Numbered from the stretch's first letter, positions 1 through 7,144 are shown. The stretch: 19,094 bases of DNA from CALWZE01 sp036644375 (GCA_036644375.1 JAVXQD010000040.1:1-19094); one strand, 5' to 3'. Numbers and translations are program-made. The notes: generated by a model from the letters alone, not told the origin.

Positions 1-63
1 TCAATCATCTTCTTCACCCCACCCTATTTTACCATATTGAGGACTAATGGGGAACAAAAATTG

Positions 64-92
64 AAAAAATCCGCCTCGTGGGCGGACTTTTT
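64..92 (-). terminator. Rho-independent terminator after tRNA-Ala and its trailing RNA
   Basis: The arms tccgcc (70-75) and ggcgga (81-86) enclose a 5-nt loop. Six A residues lie at 64-69, which read as a U-run on the minus strand, and five T residues lie at 88-92 on the plus side. The structure could therefore work in both directions. On the minus strand it ends the transcript that starts at or before the tRNA, about 125 nt past the encoded CCA. Confidence 0.8.
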
Positions 93-216
93 CGACAGGC
101 TGAAGAGTGCAAGGTTTCCCTTGCACTCTCCACTAATAGTAATTTGTTGGTATCACCAGAACAAATATGCTGCCGACCACATAGATGGTCGCAACAGAGT
201 TCGTCTGGCTCTCTTG
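64..216 (-). ncRNA. candidate structured RNA trailing tRNA-Ala
   Basis: Between the tRNA CCA end and the terminator, the minus strand folds into three successive hairpins. The first has arms 168-173/191-196 continued by 175-179/186-190, about 11 bp with one bulge. The second is 142-148/160-166, with a small inner GGT/ACC stem. The third has arms 101-114/119-132, about 14 bp capped by a GAAA (GNRA) tetraloop. Two pairs in the outer stems are G-U on the minus strand but A-C mismatches on the plus strand, which supports minus-strand transcription. There is no convincing ORF. I do not recognise the family. It may be co-transcribed with the tRNA and released by processing, or it may simply be a highly folded tRNA 3' trailer. 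Confidence 0.45.
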
Positions 217-292
217 TGGTGGAGACGGAGAGGATCGAACTCTTGACCTCTGCGTTGCGAACGCAGCGCTCTCCCAGCTGAGCTACGCCCCC
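217..292 (-). tRNA. tRNA-Ala (anticodon CGC)
   Basis: The 76-nt cloverleaf reads on the minus strand. The acceptor arm pairs GGGGGCG (292-286) with CGTCTCC (227-221), followed by discriminator A (220) and an encoded CCA (219-217). The D-arm contains the usual AGCTCAG...GGGAGAGC. The anticodon stem CTGCG/CGCAG carries the loop TTCGCAA, giving anticodon CGC, which reads the alanine codon GCG. The T-arm has the GTTCGATCC loop. The 3' CCA is encoded. The gene stands alone; no second tRNA is visible within the window. Confidence 0.97.
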
Positions 293-595
293 ACATAGTT
301 TGTCATTAAGGGAAAAAATGTTTGCCGCCCATAAGCAGAATTCATAATGGTTTATATGAACCTTATACAGAATGCCGACAAAGACCGCTATAAACCTTTT
401 CATGACGATGAGCCAAACCGATGAAATGCAGTTTTTTGCATCAATGAGCACAATATAACAGCGGATTCGAATGACGCTTTGAATTATACCACCGTATACA
501 GCTCAAAGTCAAGAATATAAATAAATAATTTGCTATACAAACGCGCGTTAATGTAATAAAATGAATAAAACAGGCAAAGGGGCAGGTAATGCAAA
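293..595. other. divergent intergenic region between tRNA-Ala and udk
   Basis: This 303-bp AT-rich gap has to hold the tRNA promoter (minus) and the udk promoter (plus). I could not choose a convincing -35/-10 pair for either. A weak option for the tRNA is TTGTCG with CATATA 17 nt downstream on the minus strand. The only notable structure is a dyad at 477-508, with arms ctttga/tcaaag and an inner tatac/gtata stem around a cacc loop. No coding sequence is apparent. Confidence 0.5.
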
Positions 596-1213
596 ATGGA
601 AACAATGATTATCGGCGTTGCAGGCGGAACAGGGAGCGGAAAAACCACAATAACGCGAAAATTAGTCAATGAGCTCGGGGATGATATATGCGTCATTTAT
701 CATGATGACTATTACAAGCGCCACGATGAGCTTGATTATGAAGAGCGGGCAAAACTCAACTATGACCACCCCGATGCATTTGACACAGATTTGATGATTG
801 AACACATAAAAATGCTGAAAGAGGCAAATCCTATCGAATGTCCGGTTTATGACTTCAATATTTACAACCGCTTGGACAAAACGGTGACAATTAAGCCGGC
901 AAAGGTTATAATAGTTGAGGGGATATTGATTTTTCAAAATGCAGAGCTTGCGGGACTGCTCGATGTGAAAATATTCGTCGACACAGATGCCGATGTGCGC
1001 ATAATAAGGCGTATACTCCGCGATGTGAAAAGCAGGGGCAGAAGCCTTGAATCGGTTACAAGTCAGTATCTGGAGACAGTAAAGCCGATGCATGAACAGT
1101 TTGTTGAGCCAAGTAAGCGAAACGCGGATATAGTAGTTCTTGAAGGCGGCCATAATCTGGTAGCGCTCGAGATGATAATGGAAAGAATACGCAGTCACAT
1201 AAAACAGGCATAA
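596..1213 (+). CDS. udk: uridine kinase
   Basis: This is uridine kinase (uridine monophosphokinase) of the cytoplasmic pyrimidine salvage pathway, which phosphorylates uridine and cytidine to UMP and CMP with ATP or GTP. The 205-residue length is normal for bacterial Udk. A Walker A P-loop, GGTGSGKT, lies at residues 10-17, followed by the family's HDDYYK segment near residue 36, a PVYDFNIYNR substrate-loop segment and an RRILRDVKSRGR lid region near residue 140. The start at 596 follows an AGG-type ribosome site in ggggcaggtaatg. A second Met at residue 4 is possible, since many homologues begin close to the IIG strand. The downstream membrane gene begins 52 nt after the stop and probably shares the transcript. 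Confidence 0.96.
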   Translation: METMIIGVAGGTGSGKTTITRKLVNELGDDICVIYHDDYYKRHDELDYEERAKLNYDHPDAFDTDLMIEHIKMLKEANPIECPVYDFNIYNRLDKTVTIKPAKVIIVEGILIFQNAELAGLLDVKIFVDTDADVRIIRRILRDVKSRGRSLESVTSQYLETVKPMHEQFVEPSKRNADIVVLEGGHNLVALEMIMERIRSHIKQA

Positions 1214-1265
1214 AGCAGATATACTATTATTCAAGAAGAAAATCACACAGAAGGAGTAATTTTAT

Positions 1266-1595
1266 ATGAGAATTCCGGTCGTTGATACAATTATAGAAAA
1301 GCGCGAAAAACAAAGAAGGAAAGCTAAAATCAAACGCGGCATATATTGTGCGATAAAAGTGCTTGCCGTAATACTGGTGCTTTTCTCATTTGTGATGTCC
1401 TTGATCAACATGATTGAGAGATTGATTAAAGGCAGTGCGGAGCGAAAAAAGAAAATCAATGAGTTTATCGCAAAAGTAAAAGCAAAGCTTCCGACCAAGG
1501 AAAAGGAAACAGTGTGCTATTTTGAAAACTTTGGCGGCGGTGAAAAAACAGATTGTGAAATCAAGCAAGCGCAGCCGAACCAAGAACAGCAATAA
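1266..1595 (+). CDS. small single-pass membrane protein of unknown function
   Basis: This 109-residue protein belongs to no family I recognise. A very basic N-terminus (residues 11-25, rich in K and R) precedes one hydrophobic segment (about 27-48). A second basic stretch (56-78) and a short polar tail ending in QPNQEQQ follow. The positive charges on both sides make the orientation hard to predict. A clean AAGGAG ribosome site at 1251-1256, 9 nt before the ATG, argues that it is really translated. It lies 52 nt after udk and ends just before a strong terminator, so it is probably the last gene of a udk transcript. No enzymatic motif is visible. Confidence 0.75.
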   Translation: MRIPVVDTIIEKREKQRRKAKIKRGIYCAIKVLAVILVLFSFVMSLINMIERLIKGSAERKKKINEFIAKVKAKLPTKEKETVCYFENFGGGEKTDCEIKQAQPNQEQQ

Positions 1596-1604
1596 TAAAA
1601 AAAT

Positions 1605-1631
1605 ACCGCCGCGATTAACGCGGCGGTTTTT
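1605..1631 (+). terminator. Rho-independent terminator of the udk unit
   Basis: A perfect 8-bp GC-rich stem (ccgccgcg at 1606-1613, cgcggcgg at 1619-1626) has an attaa loop and is followed by five T residues. It begins 10 nt after the stop codon of the small membrane protein and separates the udk unit from lysC. Confidence 0.93.
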
Positions 1632-1801
1632 AATAGAAAAGGAGGAAAAGAATGAAAAAAGTTTGAACCGGCAATGAAAACCTTTGTGGCATATTGCCGT
1701 GTCCTTAGCTTGTAATCATATTGTAATACATTTGTATTCATTTGTAAAGAGTTTTTTGAAATTAATTTGTAATAAATTCATAACAATTTCTGTGCAAGTT
1801 G

Positions 1802-1830
1802 TTGAATTAATTGATATCGTTCTATATAAT
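1802..1830 (+). promoter_or_regulatory. probable sigma-A promoter of the lysC operon
   Basis: TTGAAT at 1802-1807 and a perfect TATAAT at 1825-1830 are separated by exactly 17 nt. Transcription would start near 1837 and leave a leader of about 134 nt. A second, weaker possibility further down uses TTGAAA near 1876 with AATAAT near 1900. Confidence 0.75.
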
Positions 1831-1970
1831 ACATAAGTATGGCGAAATTTCGCGTATTTCAATCGGTGTTAAACATTGAAATATATCGAATGGCACAGCA
1901 ATAATAAGTCAGAAAATTTATTTTGGCATATACTGGCTTGAGATTTTTATGAGACGGCGGGTGATAGTTT

Positions 1971-3179
1971 ATGGCATTGGTAGTAATGAAATTCGGTGGC
2001 AGCTCAGTTGCCGACAAAGATCGCCTTTTTAACGTTGCCGGTATTATAACGCGGTGCTATGCATCGGGCAATGAAGTGGTCGTGGTTGTTTCTGCTCAGG
2101 GAGACACAACAGATGAGCTTATTGAAAAGGCGGATGAGATAACGCACAAGCCGCCCAAGCGTGAGATGGATATGCTGTTGTCGACAGGCGAACAGATTTC
2201 AGCGTCGCTGCTTGCCATGGCTATAGATTCAATCGGATTCAAAGCGGTGTCGCTGACCGGAAAACAGGCGGGGTTTCGCACGAGCTCGGTGCACACCTCG
2301 GCGCGTATAAAAAGAGTGGATACAGATCGTGTGCGCACCGAGCTTGATAACAATAATATCGTCATAGTCACAGGGTTTCAGGGAACAGATAAAAACGACG
2401 ATATCACGACACTCGGCAGAGGCGGCTCGGACACGAGTGCGGTTGCGCTTGCGGCAACGCTTCATGCTGATATATGTAAAATATATACCGACGTAGACGG
2501 CGTATATACAGCTGATCCGAGAAAAATCAAAAACGCTAAAAAGCTCGATGAAATCAGCTTTGATGAAATGCTTGAGCTTGCCTCGCTCGGCGCTCAGGTG
2601 CTTTTGAACCGCTCTGTTGAGCTTGCGCAAAAATACAATGTAAAGTTGGAAGTGTGCTCAAGTATTACGGGCAATCCGGGCACAATTGTTAAGGAGGGTG
2701 TAAATTTGGAAGGAATGCTTATAAAGGGCGTTACTAAGGATATCAGCTTTGTGTCGGTTTCAATAATGGAAATCCCAGACAAATCGGGCGTCGCGTTTAA
2801 ACTCTTTTCGCTTCTCGGAGCTAAGGGTATAAATGTTGATGTCATATTGCAATCGGTTGCACGCGATAACACGCGAGATATCTCATTTACGGCTCCTATT
2901 GCGGATATTGACGGGGTTACCGAGGTTCTTAAAGAGCACGAGAGGCTTCTCGGTGCAAACGGATATTCAATTGACGAGGATGTTGCAAAGGTATCCATAG
3001 TAGGAGCCGGAATGATGAGCCACGCAGGAGTTGCGTCACGCATGTTTCGTGCGCTCAGTGATGCGGGAATTAACATCAAGATGATATCGACAAGCGAGAT
3101 AAAAATCTCGGTAATAGTAGCAAGAAAGGACGCTGACCGTGCAGTTGAAGCGGTTCACGATGAGTTTATTAACGAATGA
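1971..3179 (+). CDS. lysC: aspartate kinase (aspartokinase) with C-terminal ACT domains
   Basis: Aspartokinase phosphorylates L-aspartate with ATP, the first step of lysine, diaminopimelate, threonine and methionine synthesis. The 402 residues fit the LysC/aspartokinase II type. The N-terminal kinase domain (about 1-245) starts with KFGGSS at 7-12 and contains the TLGRGGSDTSA and TDVDGVYTADPR nucleotide/substrate motifs. Two ACT domains (about 265-402) should bind the feedback effector. The start is supported by a gggtga ribosome site 5 nt before the ATG. The stop codon overlaps the next ATG in an ATGA, indicating translational coupling. An internal ribosome site and start are described separately. 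Confidence 0.96.
   Translation: MALVVMKFGGSSVADKDRLFNVAGIITRCYASGNEVVVVVSAQGDTTDELIEKADEITHKPPKREMDMLLSTGEQISASLLAMAIDSIGFKAVSLTGKQAGFRTSSVHTSARIKRVDTDRVRTELDNNNIVIVTGFQGTDKNDDITTLGRGGSDTSAVALAATLHADICKIYTDVDGVYTADPRKIKNAKKLDEISFDEMLELASLGAQVLLNRSVELAQKYNVKLEVCSSITGNPGTIVKEGVNLEGMLIKGVTKDISFVSVSIMEIPDKSGVAFKLFSLLGAKGINVDVILQSVARDNTRDISFTAPIADIDGVTEVLKEHERLLGANGYSIDEDVAKVSIVGAGMMSHAGVASRMFRALSDAGINIKMISTSEIKISVIVARKDADRAVEAVHDEFINE
2691..3179 (+). CDS. probable in-frame beta subunit of aspartokinase (internal start)
   Basis: Inside lysC a perfect AAGGAGG (2691-2697) lies 8 nt before an in-frame TTG (2706-2708, codon 246); an in-frame ATG follows at codon 249 (2715). Starting at codon 246 would give a 157-residue product made of the ACT-domain region only. 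It is known that Bacillus subtilis aspartokinase II is made as a 408-residue alpha and an in-frame 163-residue beta subunit starting at about the same codon, and Corynebacterium LysC is similar. The ribosome site and position are seen directly; actual production of a beta chain here is inferred. Confidence 0.6.
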   Translation, partial: KEGVNLEGMLIKGVTKDISFVSVSIMEIPDKSGVAFKLFSLLGAKGINVDVILQSVARDNTRDISFTAPIADIDGVTEVLKEHERLLGANGYSIDEDVAKVSIVGAGMMSHAGVASRMFRALSDAGINIKMISTSEIKISVIVARKDADRAVEAVHDEFINE

Positions 3180-4444
3180 TTAGAAATGAGATCAAAAGCG
3201 GTGTGAATTTCACCGCTATTGAGGGAAAATACAAAAAGAGCAGGCTGTCGGTGTCATTGATATCACCGATTTCGAGGGATATTATCACACAGACGGCCCT
3301 GCTGCCGTATATGCTCGAGCGCGGAACGGAAAAATGTCCCGATATGACTGCGATAAAGCGCAAACTGAACGCATTGTATGGCACAGATATGTCAACCTCA
3401 TATGCGTCATCGGGATTTTCGAGATTGATAGAATGTGTCATGAGCGGTGCAGACGGCTCTCTGCTTGAGGACGGTGAAGAGATATCAGCAGAGCGCGCTC
3501 GTCTTTTGCTCGATATTCTCCTTGATCCGCACATGGAAAACAATTGCTTTTGTGAGGAGTGGATTGATATTGAGCGTGAAAAGCTTCGCGAGACAATCAA
3601 TTCAATTATCAACGACAAGGCAACCTACTGCTTTAAGCTGCTGAATGAGGAATTTTTCAAGGGTGATGAGCGAGCGCTGCCGCCCGATGGATTCGCCGAG
3701 GATTTGGATAAAATCACGGCGAGTGATTTGACTGAGGTTTATCGTCAATTTATCAGCCGTTCCGAGGTTGAGATTGTTTATGTCGGACCGGATACCGAGC
3801 GATTCTCGGACATTGCGTCCGCTGCCGCGCCGCGGTTTGTCAGTGCTGCCGCTGTCAGGAAAGGAATAGTGCCTGTTGCTAAAAACTCATCAGAGGTGCG
3901 TGTCATCAAAGAGTTGGATGTCGAGCAGGACAAGCTGGCTTTTGCGTATACAACCGGAAAGGTTCTCAACAGACAGGAACATACGATTCTCAGAATTGCA
4001 ACCGCTTTACTGGGTGGAACTCCAACCTCGCGCCTGTTTCAAAATGTCCGTGAAAAACAGAGTCTTTGCTATTCGGTGTCAGCGTCGCCGAGCTTTGATT
4101 CGGGCGGAGGAATGTATGTTGAGTGCGGTGTTGAGCACAGAAATGCAGAGCATACCAGAGAGGCTGTTGCGCATGAGCTGGCAAGCCTCATCAAAAACGG
4201 ACCCCGTGCAGATGAGCTGGAGCAGGTAAAGCTGCTGTACCAAAATGTTTATCACGGCATTTATGACAGCACGGCTTCAATTGCAAAATACGAGTTCAAC
4301 TCGATAATCAGATTCGGCGAGCTGACCGATCCCCAAGAGGAATTCAAAGCTATTCAGTCGGTTACGTCGGAGGAGATTATTGAAATGCTTGCATCTCTGA
4401 CACTTAATTGCTCCTGTCAGCTGTGTAAAAAGGAGGGTGCATAA
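3176..4444 (+). CDS. ymfF: M16-family peptidase-like protein without active site, YmfF type
   Basis: This 422-residue protein has the M16 (insulinase/pitrilysin) fold but lacks the zinc motif. Where an active member has HxxEH, this one reads ALLPYMLERGT near residues 41-51, keeping the family's helix and RGT turn but no histidine pair. The C-terminal half retains M16 features such as LLGGTPTSRLFQNVREKQSLCYSVSA. In Bacillus subtilis the paired genes ymfF and ymfH, with ymfI, are needed for the 5-aminopentanol modification of translation factor EF-P; the same pair, in the same order, is present here. It starts inside the lysC stop (ATGA) with no good ribosome site of its own, so it depends on coupling. 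It probably forms a non-catalytic half with the next protein. Confidence 0.85.
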   Translation: MIRNEIKSGVNFTAIEGKYKKSRLSVSLISPISRDIITQTALLPYMLERGTEKCPDMTAIKRKLNALYGTDMSTSYASSGFSRLIECVMSGADGSLLEDGEEISAERARLLLDILLDPHMENNCFCEEWIDIEREKLRETINSIINDKATYCFKLLNEEFFKGDERALPPDGFAEDLDKITASDLTEVYRQFISRSEVEIVYVGPDTERFSDIASAAAPRFVSAAAVRKGIVPVAKNSSEVRVIKELDVEQDKLAFAYTTGKVLNRQEHTILRIATALLGGTPTSRLFQNVREKQSLCYSVSASPSFDSGGGMYVECGVEHRNAEHTREAVAHELASLIKNGPRADELEQVKLLYQNVYHGIYDSTASIAKYEFNSIIRFGELTDPQEEFKAIQSVTSEEIIEMLASLTLNCSCQLCKKEGA

Positions 4445-5724
4445 TGAAAACGGAAGTCATTAAAAATGCCCGACTTGACGAGCAGTATCACAAAATCACA
4501 TTGGACAACGGACTGACCGTACTTGTATATCCAATGCCGCAAAAAGAAGGTGTTTATGCTCTGTTAGGCGCGAAAATCGGTTCAACGACGCGGGACTTTA
4601 TACTCGGAGACAAGCGTGTGAAGGTTCCGTCGGGGATAGCGCACTTTTTGGAGCACAAGCTGTTTGAAAATGAAAATGAGGACGCATTCGAGCTGTTTGC
4701 AAAAACCGGAGCTAATGCAAACGCGTATACGTCATATGATAAGACCTGCTACCTGTTCAGTGCGTCAATCAACATTGAACAATCACTGAGAACCTTGATT
4801 CGCTTTGTCACAGCTCCGCATTTTACTGCGGAAACGGTGGACAAGGAGCAGGGAATCATCGGGCAGGAAATTAAAATGTACGATGACAACCCCGATTGGG
4901 CGCTCGCGACAATGTCACTGCAAAGCCTTTACAAAAAGCATCCCGTCCGTGACGATATTGCCGGTTCGGTCGAATCAATATCCGAAATTACCCCCGAGTT
5001 GCTCTATACATGCTATAACGCATATTACAGACCGGCAAACATGGCTCTTTCGATTGCCGGAAATATAACGGCGGAGCAGGTTTTGCAAATTTGCGAGGAA
5101 GAATATGCCGGAGTTGAGGTTCCGTCTGAAACGGTAGAGACGCTTGCAATTGATGAGCCGTGTGATATTGTGAGCAAGTACTGCGAAAAACAGATGCAGG
5201 TATGTGCGCCGCAGTTTTGCTTGGGATTTAAAGAACAGCCGCACGGAGCAGAAAAGCGCGCAAAAAGAGAGCTTGCATGCAGAATAGCAATGGAGCTTAT
5301 CGGCGGTGAAACGAGTAATCTCTATCGACGCATGTATGACAGCGGTCTTGTTAACGACATGTTTGATGCAAGCGTTTTGGACGCAGAGGATTACCTGTGT
5401 ATTATGTTCAGCGGTGAATCCGAGCAGCCGCAAAAGGTTGTGGAAGAGATTTACAGAGAGCTTGAAGAGTTTAAGAAAAACGGAATTGACGAAGAGCGGT
5501 TTGTCGAATGCAAGCGCGCATTTTTGGGCAATTACCTTTGCGGATATGACAGCACTGAAACTACAGCCACAAAAATGCTGTATTCGCACTTTAAGAATGC
5601 ATCAATTTACGATACAATAGATGATATCGAAAATATATCAAAAGAGGATATTGAACAGCAAATTCGCAGTATGTTCTCAAAAGAACAGAGTTCGCTGTCT
5701 GTTATTAAGCCGATAAAAGAATAG
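4444..5724 (+). CDS. ymfH: M16-family zinc peptidase, YmfH type
   Basis: This 426-residue M16 protein has an intact inverted zinc motif: HFLEH at residues 67-71 with H67 and H71 as ligands and E70 as the catalytic base. The third ligand is probably E142, in GQEIKMYDDNP. The C-terminal half carries IGGETSNLYRRMYDSGL, the usual substrate-handling half of the fold. It is the active partner of the YmfF-like protein; known B. subtilis homologues support EF-P 5-aminopentanol modification, although the chemical role of the peptidase is unclear. It overlaps the upstream stop by one base (TAATG) and has a strong AGGAGG site. There is no signal peptide, so it should be cytoplasmic. Confidence 0.9.
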   Translation: MKTEVIKNARLDEQYHKITLDNGLTVLVYPMPQKEGVYALLGAKIGSTTRDFILGDKRVKVPSGIAHFLEHKLFENENEDAFELFAKTGANANAYTSYDKTCYLFSASINIEQSLRTLIRFVTAPHFTAETVDKEQGIIGQEIKMYDDNPDWALATMSLQSLYKKHPVRDDIAGSVESISEITPELLYTCYNAYYRPANMALSIAGNITAEQVLQICEEEYAGVEVPSETVETLAIDEPCDIVSKYCEKQMQVCAPQFCLGFKEQPHGAEKRAKRELACRIAMELIGGETSNLYRRMYDSGLVNDMFDASVLDAEDYLCIMFSGESEQPQKVVEEIYRELEEFKKNGIDEERFVECKRAFLGNYLCGYDSTETTATKMLYSHFKNASIYDTIDDIENISKEDIEQQIRSMFSKEQSSLSVIKPIKE

Positions 5725-5733
5725 GAGTAGACG

Positions 5734-6900
5734 ATGAGTACAATTGTTAGTTTTCCGGGTCTTGGAATAGAATTCCCGCTGAACAGAGTGGCGTTTTCAA
5801 TCGGAAATTTTGAAATTTACTGGTATGGGGTTCTGATTGGCTTGGGACTTGCGCTTGGAATTGTTTATGCGCTGAAAAAGTCAAAAGAATTCGGAATCGA
5901 CAGTGACCGAATGCTTGATGTCATTATTATAGGAACCATAGTGGGTGTTATAGGCGCAAGGCTGTACTATGTGGTTTTTGCACCGGCAGGTGAATTCACC
6001 TCAATTATGGATGTGCTCAATATGCGTAAGGGCGGCGTCGCTTTTTACGGCATGGTGATTTTTGCGGTTCTCTCGGCAGTTATCACCTGTCGTATTCGAA
6101 AGGTAAAGCTGCTGCCGATGCTCGATGTTGCTACCATAGGTTTTCTTATAGGGCAGGGAATAGGCCGCTGGGGAAACTTTATCAATCAGGAAGCTTTTGG
6201 CTGCAACACCCGTTTGCCATGGGGAATGACGAGCGATACAGTTGTCAGCTATCTCACTAATAATGCACAGATGCTGACAGAAAAAGGTGTGTTTGTCGAC
6301 CCGATGATGCCTGTCCATCCGACATTCTTGTACGAATCACTCTGGTGTCTGCTGGGATTTGTTATATTGAGCCTCTATGTCAAAAATCGCAAGTTTGACG
6401 GAGAAATCGCTCTTATGTATTTTGCATGGAACGGTTTCGGACGGGCTTTTATAGAAGGATTGCGCACAGACAGCCTTTACCTCGGAAATGTCAGAATTTC
6501 TCAGGTGCTTGCCATAGTCGGTGCCATTTCAGCAATGATTGCTATCCTGATTATCCGCGTAAAAATAAGAAAGCGCAACGACCCCGAATATCTGATGCCG
6601 TACGGGCGCACCGAGCAATGCAAAATCGATTTGGCACTTATTGCAAAATCGAGAACCAAAACCGATTCGAGTGAAGCGGAAGTGTCAGAGGAACCTGACG
6701 GACAGACGGAAATGGATAACGATAAGGAAGACAGCAAAGAAGCAGTTATTGATGAAAAGCCTGAAATTACGAAAAAATCAAATCCTGTCATACCAAAAGT
6801 CTCGAATGACAGCAAATCGGAAAAATCAAAGAACATCGCTAAACCGGTAAGTCAAAAAATAGAATCGGACAGCAATGCCACAAAAGAGTCCGAGGAGTAG
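5734..6900 (+). CDS. lgt: prolipoprotein diacylglyceryl transferase with long charged tail
   Basis: Lgt moves a diacylglyceryl group from phosphatidylglycerol to the lipobox cysteine of prolipoproteins at the membrane. The signature GRWGNFINQEAFG lies at 144-156, and GRAFIEGLR at 236-244 supplies the second essential arginine (R237, equivalent to E. coli R239). About seven membrane segments precede residue 278. The HGG loop of classical Lgt (E. coli H103) reads GGVAFYG at 100-106, so the histidine position is tyrosine. The body of the enzyme ends near 285; about 80 further residues form a low-complexity tail rich in K, E, S and D (about 308-388), beyond the usual family length of about 260-300. 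The ribosome site aggag lies 7 nt before the ATG and 9 nt separate it from ymfH. Confidence 0.93.
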   Translation: MSTIVSFPGLGIEFPLNRVAFSIGNFEIYWYGVLIGLGLALGIVYALKKSKEFGIDSDRMLDVIIIGTIVGVIGARLYYVVFAPAGEFTSIMDVLNMRKGGVAFYGMVIFAVLSAVITCRIRKVKLLPMLDVATIGFLIGQGIGRWGNFINQEAFGCNTRLPWGMTSDTVVSYLTNNAQMLTEKGVFVDPMMPVHPTFLYESLWCLLGFVILSLYVKNRKFDGEIALMYFAWNGFGRAFIEGLRTDSLYLGNVRISQVLAIVGAISAMIAILIIRVKIRKRNDPEYLMPYGRTEQCKIDLALIAKSRTKTDSSEAEVSEEPDGQTEMDNDKEDSKEAVIDEKPEITKKSNPVIPKVSNDSKSEKSKNIAKPVSQKIESDSNATKESEE

Positions 6901-7006
6901 GCGTGCAGAAAAATCGCAAATCCACGCGTATAAGCCTTGATGTAAAATGTAGTCGATTGATAGGAAATTAAAAGCATAAAAGCAAATGCAAATCCCGAAT
7001 TTCATC

Positions 7007-7051
7007 AAAAAAGCGCCTAACTCCGAATTTTTATGGAGTTGAGCGCTTTTT
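7007..7051 (+). terminator. bidirectional terminator between lgt and the GGDEF gene
   Basis: The arms aaaagcgc..aactcc (about 7009-7024) and ggagtt..gcgctttt (7035-7050) pair, with two mismatched positions, around a loop of about 10 nt. An A-run lies on the left and a T-run on the right. It sits between convergent genes and can serve lgt (plus) and the diguanylate cyclase (minus). Confidence 0.85.
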
Positions 7052-7144
7052 CAATTAATAGGGTCTGAATTTAGAGATTGAAATGAGACATAGCTGTTAA
7101 AGCATCATTGTTTGGCGTTGACAAGGCACCGCTGCTTTACAGCT

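Larger units (their letters stand above)
1596..1970 (+). other. lysC upstream region and 5' leader
   Basis: This 375-bp gap holds the udk terminator (1605-1631), an unusual strong ribosome site followed by a 4-codon ORF (1637-1666), a 7-bp dyad cggcaat/attgccg (1669-1699), the lysC promoter (1802-1830) and a leader of about 134 nt. The leader contains the palindrome gcgaaatttcgc (about 1842-1853). It also contains a 9-bp stem, tatttcaat/attgaaata, around an 11-nt loop. I do not recognise a lysine riboswitch or T-box core in it. No terminator-like U-run lies close to the lysC start. Confidence 0.6.

Noticed and set aside
1..36. Possible start of a minus-strand gene at the window edge (ATG at 8-6 with ggggtga upstream) and an extended -10, TGGTAAAAT, at 34-26.
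   Set aside because: Only two codons lie in the window, and the -10 would place the transcript start on top of the ribosome site. The two signals conflict and nothing can be assigned.
662..1246. Long open frame on the minus strand opposite udk (194 codons).
   Set aside because: It is antisense to a clear uridine kinase gene, has odd composition rich in Cys, Tyr and Ile, and no ribosome site.
1675..1713. Short peptide MKTFVAYCRVLSL that recalls the N-terminus of serine recombinases (VAYCRVS).
   Set aside because: Only 13 codons, no ribosome site, no further similarity and stops all around; best seen as chance.
1831..1970. Lysine riboswitch or T-box in the lysC leader.
   Set aside because: No recognisable lysine-riboswitch core or T-box sequence (AGGGTGG-type) and no terminator before the gene.
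4975..5589. Long open frame on the minus strand opposite ymfH (204 codons).
   Set aside because: A shadow of a well-supported M16 gene; its translation has no domain features.
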